Positions 28,554 to 36,580 of a stretch of DNA of 64,000 nucleotides are shown piece by piece (position 1 is the stretch's first letter; each line of letters opens with the position of its first letter). The notes beneath the pieces are model-generated. The model was not told where the DNA came from and searched no databases. It saw nothing but the letters and a program-made list of their open reading frames with translations. The DNA comes from Pseudomonas karstica. GTDB taxonomy: Bacteria; Pseudomonadota; Gammaproteobacteria; Pseudomonadales; Pseudomonadaceae. Both the position numbers and the translations under genes were made by a program. The stretch covers positions 118,054-182,053 of the forward strand of contig NZ_WLYI01000006.1 of assembly GCF_009707515.1 (NCBI RefSeq). The letters are read 5' to 3'.

Positions 28554-30455
28554 ATGAAATGCGACCCCAACCTCTATCGCGCCGCACCGCCATCACTTGC
28601 CGTGAAGCCTCGCCTGATTCGCCAACTGTTCCTGCCGCCACTGATCATCGCGCTGATGATCGGCCTGGGTTATATCGGCTTCTGGATCAGTGAATACTAT
28701 GGCATCCGCACCCTCAGCGATAACGGCGAGCGCCAGTTGGAATTGCACGCCCGCACCGTCGAAAGCGAGATCAGCAAATACACCTACCTGCCCAGCCTCC
28801 TGGAGCTGGAGTCCAGCGTTTCCAAATTGCTCGCTGACCCGTCCCCGGAATACCGGCGCACGGTAAACGATTACCTCGAAGGCCTGAACCGGCGTAGCCG
28901 CAGTCGGGCCATTTATGTGATGGACACCACCGGCCGCGTGCTGGCCACCAGTAACTGGCGCGATGTCGACAGTTACCTGGGGGAAGACCTGTCCTTTCGT
29001 GCCTATTTCCAGAATGCAGTGCGCGGTCAACCCGGCCGTTTCTATGGCATCGGCAGCACCAATGGCGAGCCGGGCTACTACCTGGCCCATGGCTTGGAAG
29101 AGCACGGCAAGATCATCGGCGTCGCGGTGGTCAAGGTGCGTCTGGAAGCGTTGGAAGAACGCTGGCAACGGGCACGCCTGGAAGCGTTCGTCAGTGACGA
29201 GAACGGCATCATCATTCTGTCCAGCGACCCGGCTCGCCGACTCAAGGCGGTGCTTCCCCTGAGCGATGACACCAAGGAACGCCTGGCCCGCAGCCTGCAG
29301 TATTACTGGGCGACTCTCAACGAACTGCAACCTTTGGCCCGGGAACGGCTGAACGAAGGTACGGAAAAACTGACGTTCCCGGCCAATAGCGAAGTGGTGA
29401 CCGACGACAAGGAAGTCAGCTACCTGGCCCAGACCCGGCCCCTGAACGACACACCGTGGAATTTCACCCTGCTCACCCCCCTGAATAACCTGCGCCAGGC
29501 CGCGATCAACCAGGGCATCCTGGTGGCGGTCGCCTTTGCCCTGGTAGCTTTCCTGCTGATCGCCTGGAACGAGCGGCGCAAGGTCATCGCCACCCGCCTC
29601 GCCGCCCGGGAAGCCTTGCAGGAAGCCAACAACCAACTGGAGCGACGGATTACCGAGCGCACCACTGACCTGCGAGCCAGCAACGAACGGCTCAAGAGCC
29701 AGATCCGCGAGCGACGCCAGGCCGAAGAAACCTTGCGCCGGGCTCAGGATGAACTGGTACAGGCGGGAAAACTGGCAGCCATCGGCCAGATGTCCACCAG
29801 CATCGCTCATGAATTGAACCAACCCCTGGCCGCCCTGCGTACCTTGTCGGGTAACGCCGTGCGCTTCCTGGAGCGTGGTGCCCTGGACACGGCCAGCGCC
29901 AACCTCAAGACCATCAACGAACTGATCGACCGCATGGGCCGGATCACCGCGAGCCTGCGCTCCTTTGCAAGGCGCGGTGACGACCAGGGCGAGGCGAGCC
30001 TGAACAAGGCCGTGGACGCAGCCTTTCAAGTCCTCGGCAGCCGCCTGGAGAACCTGCCACTGGCCCTGCACCACAACTTCACACCCGCACAATTGCAAAT
30101 TGACCAGACCCGCCTGGAGCAAATTCTCGTCAACCTGATCGGCAATGCCCTGGATGCCATGCAGGCGCAACCAGCCCCCGAACTATGGCTGGAAGGCGAC
30201 ACCGTCGACGGTAAATACCGCCTGCGGGTACGCGACAATGGCCATGGCATTGATCCTCAGATACGCAAGCATTTATTCGAACCGTTTTTTACCACCAAAC
30301 CCGGTGAGCAGGGGCTGGGCCTCGGCCTGACCCTGTCGGCCAGCCTCGCAGCGGCCACCGGCGGCAACCTCGCCGTCGAGCATCCGGCCAACGGTGGTAC
30401 AGCCTTTGTCCTGAGCTTGCCCCTGGCAGGCTCTCAACCCGGCGAGTCGACATGA
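28554..30455 (+). CDS. aauS: DctB-like sensor histidine kinase AauS
   Basis: A membrane sensor kinase of about 633 aa. It has an N-terminal helix (about residues 25-45), a periplasmic double-Cache sensor region (about 50-310), a second helix (about 320-340), a coiled-coil linker (EANNQLERRITERTTDLRAS), the phospho-accepting His in SIAHELNQPLAALR, and an ATPase domain with NLIGNALDAM and GLGLGLTLSAS. This is the DctB/AauS architecture for sensing periplasmic dicarboxylates or acidic amino acids. A GTG one codon earlier is an alternative start. It overlaps aauR by ATGA. Confidence 0.93.
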   Translation: MKCDPNLYRAAPPSLAVKPRLIRQLFLPPLIIALMIGLGYIGFWISEYYGIRTLSDNGERQLELHARTVESEISKYTYLPSLLELESSVSKLLADPSPEYRRTVNDYLEGLNRRSRSRAIYVMDTTGRVLATSNWRDVDSYLGEDLSFRAYFQNAVRGQPGRFYGIGSTNGEPGYYLAHGLEEHGKIIGVAVVKVRLEALEERWQRARLEAFVSDENGIIILSSDPARRLKAVLPLSDDTKERLARSLQYYWATLNELQPLARERLNEGTEKLTFPANSEVVTDDKEVSYLAQTRPLNDTPWNFTLLTPLNNLRQAAINQGILVAVAFALVAFLLIAWNERRKVIATRLAAREALQEANNQLERRITERTTDLRASNERLKSQIRERRQAEETLRRAQDELVQAGKLAAIGQMSTSIAHELNQPLAALRTLSGNAVRFLERGALDTASANLKTINELIDRMGRITASLRSFARRGDDQGEASLNKAVDAAFQVLGSRLENLPLALHHNFTPAQLQIDQTRLEQILVNLIGNALDAMQAQPAPELWLEGDTVDGKYRLRVRDNGHGIDPQIRKHLFEPFFTTKPGEQGLGLGLTLSASLAAATGGNLAVEHPANGGTAFVLSLPLAGSQPGEST

Positions 30456-31792
30456 ATACCGAGCACAAAACCGACCTGACCGTCCTGATTGTCGAAGACG
30501 ACCCGCATGTCTTGCTGGGCTGCCAGCAAGCCCTGGCCCTGGAAGACATTCCCAGCATTGGCGTGGGCAGCGCCGAAGAAGCCCTGGCCTGTGTCGGCGA
30601 AAACTTCGCCGGCATCGTCATCAGCGACATTCGCCTGCCGGGCATAGATGGCCTGGAGTTACTGACCCGCCTCAAGCTCCTGGATAAAAGCCTGCCCGTG
30701 GTACTGATCACCGGTCACGGCGACATTTCCATGGCCGTGGGCGCGATGCGCAGCGGCGCTTATGACTTCATGGAAAAACCCTTCTCCCCCGAACGACTGG
30801 TGGACGTCGCCCGTCGCGCCCTGGAGCAACGGAGCCTGGCCCGGGAAGTCTGGTCGTTGCGCCGGCAACTGGCCGAACGTGACTCCCTGGAAGGCCGGAT
30901 CATCGGCCGCTCACCCGCCATGCAGAACCTGCGTGAATTGATCGCCAACGTCGCCGACACCGCAGCCAACGTATTGATCGAAGGCGAGACCGGTACCGGC
31001 AAGGAACTGGTCGCCCGTTGCCTCCATGACTTCAGCCGGCGTCACTCTCATCAGTTCGTCGCCTTGAACTGTGGCGGCCTGCCGGAGAACCTGTTTGAAA
31101 GCGAGATTTTCGGTCACGAGGCCAACGCCTTTACTGGCGCTGGCAAACGGCGGATCGGCAAGATCGAACATGCCCACGAAGGCACGCTATTTCTCGATGA
31201 AGTAGAAAGCATGCCGATGAACCTGCAGATCAAACTCTTGCGGGTCTTGCAGGAGCGCACCCTGGAACGCCTGGGCTCAAACCAGAGCGTGGCAGTGGAT
31301 TGCCGGGTGATCGCCGCCACCAAATCCGATCTGGATGAACTGAGCCGTGCCAGCCAATTTCGCAGTGACCTGTATTACCGCCTCAACGTAGTCACCCTGG
31401 AACTGCCGCCCCTGCGCGAGCGCCGGGAAGACATCCTGCAACTGTTCGAACACTTCCTGCAGCAATCGTCCCTGCGCTTTGACCGTACTGCACCGGAGCT
31501 GGACAACCAGACCCTGTCCAACCTGATGAGCCACGACTGGCCTGGCAACGTACGCGAACTGCGCAACGTCGCCGAACGCTTTGCCCTGGGCCTTCCGGCC
31601 TTCAAGAAAAGCGGGGCCAGCAGCGGCAGTCATGGCCTGGCCTTCACCGAAGCGGTGGAGACCTTCGAACGTAACCTGCTCAACGACGCCTTGCAACGCA
31701 GCGGTGGTAACCTGACCCAGGCCAGCCAGGAACTGGGCATGGCCAAGACCACGCTGTTCGACAAAGTCAAAAAGTACGGTTTGGGTCACTAG
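30452..31792 (+). CDS. aauR: Sigma-54-dependent response regulator AauR
   Basis: A 446-aa enhancer-binding activator. The receiver domain (1-120) has the phospho-acceptor Asp in IVISDIRLPGIDGL. The AAA+ domain has Walker A EGETGTGKELVA and Walker B GTLFLDEV. The sigma-54 contact loop reads NAFTGA instead of GAFTGA. A Fis-type helix-turn-helix closes the protein (GGNLTQASQELGMAKTTLFDKVKK). It is translationally coupled to aauS. The two candidate sites and the sigma-54 promoter upstream of aatJ are its expected targets. Confidence 0.95.
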   Translation: MNTEHKTDLTVLIVEDDPHVLLGCQQALALEDIPSIGVGSAEEALACVGENFAGIVISDIRLPGIDGLELLTRLKLLDKSLPVVLITGHGDISMAVGAMRSGAYDFMEKPFSPERLVDVARRALEQRSLAREVWSLRRQLAERDSLEGRIIGRSPAMQNLRELIANVADTAANVLIEGETGTGKELVARCLHDFSRRHSHQFVALNCGGLPENLFESEIFGHEANAFTGAGKRRIGKIEHAHEGTLFLDEVESMPMNLQIKLLRVLQERTLERLGSNQSVAVDCRVIAATKSDLDELSRASQFRSDLYYRLNVVTLELPPLRERREDILQLFEHFLQQSSLRFDRTAPELDNQTLSNLMSHDWPGNVRELRNVAERFALGLPAFKKSGASSGSHGLAFTEAVETFERNLLNDALQRSGGNLTQASQELGMAKTTLFDKVKKYGLGH

Positions 31793-31801
31793 GGGAGCAT
31801 C

Positions 31802-32140
31802 GTGGATTTATTGTTTAAAGCAGCGCTGGGAGCAGGCGTGGTGTTGATCCTGGCGGCGCTGGCCAAGACCCGGAATTATTACATCGCAGGCTTGGTGCCA
31901 TTGTTCCCGACCTTTGCGTTGATCGCCCATTACATCGTTGGCAAGGGCCGCTCGGTGGAGGACTTGAAGACCACCATCGTGTTCGGGATGTGGTCGATCA
32001 TTCCGTACTTTGTGTACCTGGCGACGTTGTATGTGATGGTGGATCGGATGCGATTGGAGGCGTCACTGGCCGTGGCGGCGGTGGCGTGGTTGATGGCAGC
32101 TACGGTGCTGGTCAGCGTGTGGGTGCGCATGCACGCATAA
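31802..32140 (+). CDS. glpM: GlpM family inner membrane protein
   Basis: A 112-aa protein with about four membrane helices, matching the GlpM family (LAKTRNYYIAGLVPLFPTFALIAHYIVG). In P. aeruginosa glpM lies directly after glpD and has been linked to alginate and glycerol metabolism; its biochemical role is not established. Translation starts at a GTG with a strong SD (AGGGGAG). Here it is 7 kb from glpD, just 9 bp after aauR, so it now probably shares the aau transcript. Confidence 0.88.
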   Translation: MDLLFKAALGAGVVLILAALAKTRNYYIAGLVPLFPTFALIAHYIVGKGRSVEDLKTTIVFGMWSIIPYFVYLATLYVMVDRMRLEASLAVAAVAWLMAATVLVSVWVRMHA

Positions 32141-32154
32141 TCCGCCGAAAATCC

Positions 32155-32382
32155 TGTAGCCACTGGCTGCGATAAGGGCCGCAGGACCTTCAGCAATTTC
32201 AAACCCCAAACGACTGCTACGCAGCCGATCGCAGGCTACGCCAGCGGCTACAGTTGATCGGTGATCGGCTTTTGTAGCCGCTGTCGAGGCACGAGGCTGC
32301 GATAAGGGCCGTAGGACCTTCAGCAATTTCAAACCCCAAACGACTGCTACGCAGCCGATCGCAGGCTGCGCCAGCGGCTACA
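32155..32382. repeat. Two tandem copies of a ~110-bp structured repeat
   Basis: Copies at 32155-32252 and 32273-32382. Each runs from TGTAGCC to GCGGCTACA and shares GCTGCGATAAGGGCCG, AGGACCTTCAGCAAT and GCAGCCGATCGCAGGCT. The first copy lacks about 12 bp near its left end. The ends form an inverted repeat (TGTAGCCGCTG / CAGCGGCTACA). The same family recurs in three copies at 63.7-64 kb. Lies between glpM and the DsbA-family gene. The short frames crossing it are not genes. Confidence 0.9.
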
Positions 32383-32394
32383 TCGCGGTGTCGG

Positions 32395-33048
32395 TCAGCC
32401 TTTGGCCTCGCGGATAATCTGCCGGATCGCATCAACAAAGGCTTCCACCGGCTGACCACCGCTGACCGCGTATTGATCATTGAAAACAATGGTCGGCACC
32501 GAGCTTACGCCACGCGATACCCACAGTTGCTCCTGCTCACGGACTTCGGCCGCGTACTCGTTGGAGCTGAGGACCTCTTCGGCCCGCAGACGATCAAGGC
32601 CGACACTGTCGGCAATCGTCGCCAAAGTGCCATGATCGGAAGGGTTTTGCTGATCGGTGAAATACGCCTTGAACAACGCTTCCTTGAGGTTGTACTGCAA
32701 CCCCTCAAGCCCTGCCCAATGCAACAGCCGATGAGCATCGAAGGTGTTGTAGATACGGCTCTGGCCATCGGTACGAAAGGCAAAGCCCACCTCGGCGCCA
32801 CGGTCACGAATCATCGCCCGGTTGGCCTGGGACTGTTCGGCGGTCGAGCCGTACTTTTCAGTAATGTGTTCGGTGATGTTCTGCCCTTCGGCAGGCATGT
32901 CAGGGTTCAACTCGAAGGGCTGGAAGTGGATTTCGGCCTGCACTTCAGGCCCCAACTGGTCCAGGGCTTCGGTCAGGCCGCGCAGGCCAATGATGCACCA
33001 GGGGCAGGACACATCGCTGACGAAATCGATTTTCAGGGGAGTACTCAT
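32395..33048 (-). CDS. DsbA-family thioredoxin-fold oxidoreductase (FrnE-like)
   Basis: A 217-aa cytoplasmic protein with no signal peptide. The active site is SDVSCPWCIIG with Cys15 and Cys18 near the N-terminus. The cis-Pro loop is GVSSVPTIVFND. Similar to FrnE/2-hydroxychromene-isomerase-like DsbA proteins, which have disulfide isomerase or glutathione-dependent activity. I start at MSTPLKIDF; the upstream open frame is not conserved in character. Downstream are the 110-bp repeats. Confidence 0.9.
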   Translation of the reverse strand: MSTPLKIDFVSDVSCPWCIIGLRGLTEALDQLGPEVQAEIHFQPFELNPDMPAEGQNITEHITEKYGSTAEQSQANRAMIRDRGAEVGFAFRTDGQSRIYNTFDAHRLLHWAGLEGLQYNLKEALFKAYFTDQQNPSDHGTLATIADSVGLDRLRAEEVLSSNEYAAEVREQEQLWVSRGVSSVPTIVFNDQYAVSGGQPVEAFVDAIRQIIREAKG

Positions 33049-33130
33049 GTAGGCAACCTCGCAGGCAAAACACGCCAGAAAGTTCGCACCATACACCCCT
33101 CCATCTCTCCGGGGACAGAGCCGTCCTGTC

Positions 33131-34150
33131 TCACAAAACCTTGGAAGACCTCGCCGGGTCAATCTGCGCCCAATGGGCTGCATCTTCCCGATGGGCTTGC
33201 AGGTACGGCAACACCGCAGCCAGCAACGGCACCTTGAAGGCTTCCTGAAAACGATGAGCCAGGCCGGGAATCAGCCGCAACTGACTGCCCTGGATATGCG
33301 CGGCCAGGTGTACCCCGTGCATCACCGGCAGTAACGGATCGGCGGTGCCGTGGACCACGAGGGTTGGCACCCGCAGTTGGTTGAGCAAGGCCACGCGGCT
33401 GGGTTCGGCGAGGATCGCCATGATCTGGCGCTTCACCCCTTCGGGGTTGAAGGCGCGGTCATAAGACAGCGCCGCCTGGTGCAAGAGTACCTGGCGGTCA
33501 TCTTTCACCTCGGGGCTGCCCAATGCCGCCAGCAAGTCGGCCTGCTGCTCCAGCGCCACCTCACGATTGGGCGCGCTGCGTCGCGACAACAGTTGTACCA
33601 GCGCCGCACTGGGTGCCGGCAGACCCTGGGCGCCGGAACTGCTCATGATCAGCGTCAAGCTTTCTACCCGCTGGGGCGCCATGGCCGCCAGGTGCTGGGC
33701 AATCATCCCGCCCATGCTGGCGCCCAGGACGTGAAACTGCTGGACCTGCAAGGCATCCATCAACCCCAGTGCATCGCCGGCCATGTCGGTCAGGGTGTAG
33801 GGCGCCGCCACTGGCAGGCCCAATTTGTAGCGCAACACTTCAAACGTCAGGTTGGCGCTGGCAGGCACCTGGCGCCACGTGGACAGGCCAACATCACGGT
33901 TATCATAGCGAATCACCCGAAAACCTTGCTGGCACAGCGCGACCACCACTTCGTCGGGCCAGTGAATCAATTGCCCACCCAAGCCCATCACCAGCAGCAA
34001 CGCCGGGTCGGAGGCGCGACCAATGCTCTGGTAGGCCAGGTTGACGTGTGGCAGGTCGACCCGTTGGGTCGGGACATTGACATCGCATCGAGAAGCCGCA
34101 AAGGACGGCAGGCCGAACAATAACGCGGCCAGAAATAACACTACACGCAT
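33131..34150 (-). CDS. Exported alpha/beta hydrolase
   Basis: A 339-aa serine hydrolase. The start at 34150 gives a clear signal peptide ([20 protein letters not shown], cleavage near SFA). The nucleophile elbow is [11 protein letters not shown], the acid Asp lies in HGTADPLLP and the His in PGLAHRFQ. The first strand region is [15 protein letters not shown]. The family includes methylesterases of the aclacinomycin RdmC type; the actual substrate is unknown. It is divergent from metR with a consensus MetR box between, so it may belong to the MetR regulon. Confidence 0.85.
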   Translation of the reverse strand: MRVVLFLAALLFGLPSFAASRCDVNVPTQRVDLPHVNLAYQSIGRASDPALLLVMGLGGQLIHWPDEVVVALCQQGFRVIRYDNRDVGLSTWRQVPASANLTFEVLRYKLGLPVAAPYTLTDMAGDALGLMDALQVQQFHVLGASMGGMIAQHLAAMAPQRVESLTLIMSSSGAQGLPAPSAALVQLLSRRSAPNREVALEQQADLLAALGSPEVKDDRQVLLHQAALSYDRAFNPEGVKRQIMAILAEPSRVALLNQLRVPTLVVHGTADPLLPVMHGVHLAAHIQGSQLRLIPGLAHRFQEAFKVPLLAAVLPYLQAHREDAAHWAQIDPARSSKVL

Positions 34151-34193
34151 GAAAAACACCGAAACGCAGAACCCCAGTAGAGCGCGAGTCTGA

Positions 34194-34206
34194 TGAAGTT
34201 TGTTCA
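34194..34206. promoter_or_regulatory. MetR box between the hydrolase gene and metR
   Basis: TGAAGTTTGTTCA fits the enteric MetR consensus TGAA-N5-TTCA exactly, including T at the central position. It is 44 bp upstream of the hydrolase start and 148 bp upstream of metR, in a 203-bp divergent promoter region. Confidence 0.7.
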
Positions 34207-34353
34207 AGTTCGCTGCCACAGTTGCGTGACAGTTTGATGAAAGGCGCCCAGCGGTCATAAGGGCAGATGCCGGCTCGGGTGTCGACAGCGGCTACAACAT
34301 GAGACAAACTCACACCATTCACGTTTTTCACAAATTATATTCATGGAGCGCCC

Positions 34354-35271
34354 GTGCTCGAGATCCGTCACCTAAAGACCCTGCACGCCTTGCGCGAAGC
34401 CGACAGCCTGGTAGAAGCCGCCGAACGACTGCACCTGACCCAGTCCGCGCTCTCCCATCAGTTCAAGGAACTGGAAGAGCGCCTGGGCTTGCCGTTGTTC
34501 GTGCGCAAGACCAAGCCCCTGCGCTTCACCAGCGCCGGTTTGCGCCTGCTGCAACTGGCAGATGCCACCCTGCCCTTGCTGCGCGGCGCCGAACGGGATA
34601 TCGCCCGCCTGGCCGGCGGTACTGCCGGGCGCCTGCACATGGCCATCGAGTGCCACAGTTGCTTCCAGTGGCTGATGCCGACCATCGATCAGTTCCGCGA
34701 TGCCTGGCCGGAGGTCGAACTGGACCTGGCTTCCGGTTTCGCCTTCGCCCCGCTGCCGGCCCTGGCCCGTGGTGACCTGGATCTGGTGGTGACCTCTGAC
34801 CCACTGGAGCTGGCGGGCATTACCTATGTGCCGCTGTTCACCTACGAAGCCATGCTCGCCGTGGCAAACCAACACCCGCTGGCGCACAAGCCCTATATCG
34901 TGCCCGAGGACTTGCTCAACGAAACCCTGATCACCTACCCGGTGGAACGTGATCGCCTGGACATCTTTACCCGCTTCCTGGAGCCGGCCGACGTGGAGCC
35001 CGCCCAGGTTCGCACCTCTGAACTGACGGTAATGATGATGCAATTGGTGGCCAGCGGCCGTGGGGTGTGCGGCATGCCCCATTGGGCGCTGCACGAGTAC
35101 AGCTCACGGGGCTATGTAAAAGCCAAGCGGCTGGGGGAAAAAGGCTTGTTCGCCACGCTGTATGCCGGGATTCGCGCAGACATGCTGGATGCGCCTTACA
35201 TGCGCGATTTTTTGCTGACGGCCAAGGACACGTCGTTCTCGACCCTGGATGGGGTCAGTGCGGTTCGCTGA
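34354..35271 (+). CDS. metR: LysR-type regulator MetR
   Basis: A 305-aa LysR-family regulator. The N-terminal winged helix-turn-helix (SLVEAAERLHLTQSALSHQF) and the following RKTKPLRFTSAG match MetR, the homocysteine-responsive activator of metE/metH. The C-terminal effector domain has the MetR-typical AIECHSCFQWLMP. It starts at GTG with GGAG 8 nt upstream. Divergent from the exported hydrolase. No met biosynthetic gene is adjacent. Confidence 0.93.
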   Translation: MLEIRHLKTLHALREADSLVEAAERLHLTQSALSHQFKELEERLGLPLFVRKTKPLRFTSAGLRLLQLADATLPLLRGAERDIARLAGGTAGRLHMAIECHSCFQWLMPTIDQFRDAWPEVELDLASGFAFAPLPALARGDLDLVVTSDPLELAGITYVPLFTYEAMLAVANQHPLAHKPYIVPEDLLNETLITYPVERDRLDIFTRFLEPADVEPAQVRTSELTVMMMQLVASGRGVCGMPHWALHEYSSRGYVKAKRLGEKGLFATLYAGIRADMLDAPYMRDFLLTAKDTSFSTLDGVSAVR

Positions 35272-35296
35272 TCGGCACACATCAAAATGTAGGATC

Positions 35297-35803
35297 TCAA
35301 CTAGCTGTAAGTTCGCGCCACATGTGGATCTTGTCGAAGTAATCGACACCCACCCGCACCGCCAATGGTTCCAGGCCGTACTGGATAAACCCGCAACGCC
35401 GGTACAACGCAAAGGCCGCGTCATTACCGGCGGTGACTGTGAGCTGGATTACTTTGAGGCGCGGGTGTTGGCGCGCCTCGGTGAGCGCCGCCTCCACCAA
35501 CTGGCGGCCCAGGCCTTGTTGCTGATGGGCGTCAGACACGTACATGCCGAACAGGGTCACCTTGTGCCGCGCCTTTTCCCGCGGTTCGAATGCAAGGCCG
35601 ACAATGCCGGCCAGTTCGTCGTCGACATACGCGCCGAGCAAGCGATCCAGCGGACTCTCCAGGCGCTTTTCCCACCAGCTCGACGGCATCGCCGCGCGCT
35701 CGGCCACGCTAGAAGTAAACGCCTGGGGATACGCGCCATACGCCTCAAGCATCAGGGCCCGATAGGCCTCGGCGTCCTTGACTTCCAGCGTGCGGATGAT
35801 CAT
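35297..35803 (-). CDS. GNAT family N-acetyltransferase
   Basis: A 168-aa acetyl-CoA-dependent acetyltransferase. The acetyl-CoA loop is QQQGLGRQLVEAAL and motif B follows as FALYRRCGFIQYG. Substrate unknown. Its ATG overlaps the stop of the small gene upstream (ATGA), which suggests an old operon of LysE exporter plus GNAT. Confidence 0.9.
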   Translation of the reverse strand: MIIRTLEVKDAEAYRALMLEAYGAYPQAFTSSVAERAAMPSSWWEKRLESPLDRLLGAYVDDELAGIVGLAFEPREKARHKVTLFGMYVSDAHQQQGLGRQLVEAALTEARQHPRLKVIQLTVTAGNDAAFALYRRCGFIQYGLEPLAVRVGVDYFDKIHMWRELTAS

Positions 35804-35955
35804 GCGCTGCGGCGCTGCTCAAGCACCAGGCGCACGGCCAGCGCAGCCAATACGAGGCTCATGAAATAGCGCTGCACCGACAACCACACAGGGTTGTTGA
35901 TAAACCAGCCGGCAATGGCGGCGGCGAAAATCAGCACTTCATTGAGGGGGACCAT
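35800..35955 (-). pseudogene. C-terminal remnant of a LysE-family exporter
   Basis: A 51-codon frame (MVPLNEVLIFAAAIAGWFIN...RLVLEQRRSA) with two membrane helices. It resembles the last two helices of LysE/RhtB amino acid exporters. An in-frame TGA lies two codons upstream of its ATG, and the Nudix gene follows within 26 bp, so the N-terminal three quarters are missing. The ATGA overlap with the GNAT gene has been kept. It may be a decayed gene or, less likely, a short membrane protein. Confidence 0.55.
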
Positions 35956-35980
35956 GCTTCATTCCTCTGAGCCCGACAGG

Positions 35981-36391
35981 TCAGGCGGTGGTCAGCGATG
36001 AGCGATAAAACGGCAGGATCAGGTCACGTGTCAAGGGCGCCAATTGCAGGCCGCCGTCGCCTGCCGGATCGATCCAGCGTACTTCCTCGATCTCGGCGGC
36101 GGGCAACACATCCACGTCGATGCGAACCTGGAACAGCTCGGCTTCCACAATAAAACCCGGCTCGTTGGCAGCTGGCGCCGAGAAGTGGCCGAGATAGACA
36201 GCCTCGCTTGGATCAATGCGCAGGTTCAGCTCTTCGTACAACTCACGGGCCAGGGCCTCGGCGGGTTGTTCGCCAGCATCGATCTTGCCGCCCGGTTGCA
36301 TGAATGCCTGAGTGCCACGCTTGCGCACCAATAAGGTTTGGCCGTCGTTGCCAATCAACAGGGCGGCGGCAATGCGGATGGTCATGGACAT
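35981..36391 (-). CDS. Nudix hydrolase
   Basis: A 136-aa MutT-like pyrophosphohydrolase. The Nudix box is GGKIDAGEQPAEALARELYE followed by EL, fitting G-x5-E-x7-REUxEExGU apart from the last glycine. Substrate unknown; nucleotide sanitation or cofactor turnover is usual. Two near-adjacent in-frame starts (MSMTIRIAAALL) are possible. Confidence 0.92.
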   Translation of the reverse strand: MSMTIRIAAALLIGNDGQTLLVRKRGTQAFMQPGGKIDAGEQPAEALARELYEELNLRIDPSEAVYLGHFSAPAANEPGFIVEAELFQVRIDVDVLPAAEIEEVRWIDPAGDGGLQLAPLTRDLILPFYRSSLTTA

Positions 36392-36580
36392 GGAATAAAC
36401 GCCTCAATCTAAAAGGCCGCAAGGATCACATGCACCTGCGCCGCAGGCAATCGAAAGGCCCGCGCTTTTGTCCAACATACATGCACCGCTTCGCCCGCGA
36501 CCGCCAGCCATACACTCGAAACTCATATTCAATCGGACGCTCTGCACCTGCGCAGCGCCCCATTCGTACGGGTTCTCCCT

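Noticed and set aside
28593..30170. A 525-codon frame opposite aauS
   Set aside because: Antisense shadow of a conserved histidine kinase; no SD or independent similarity.
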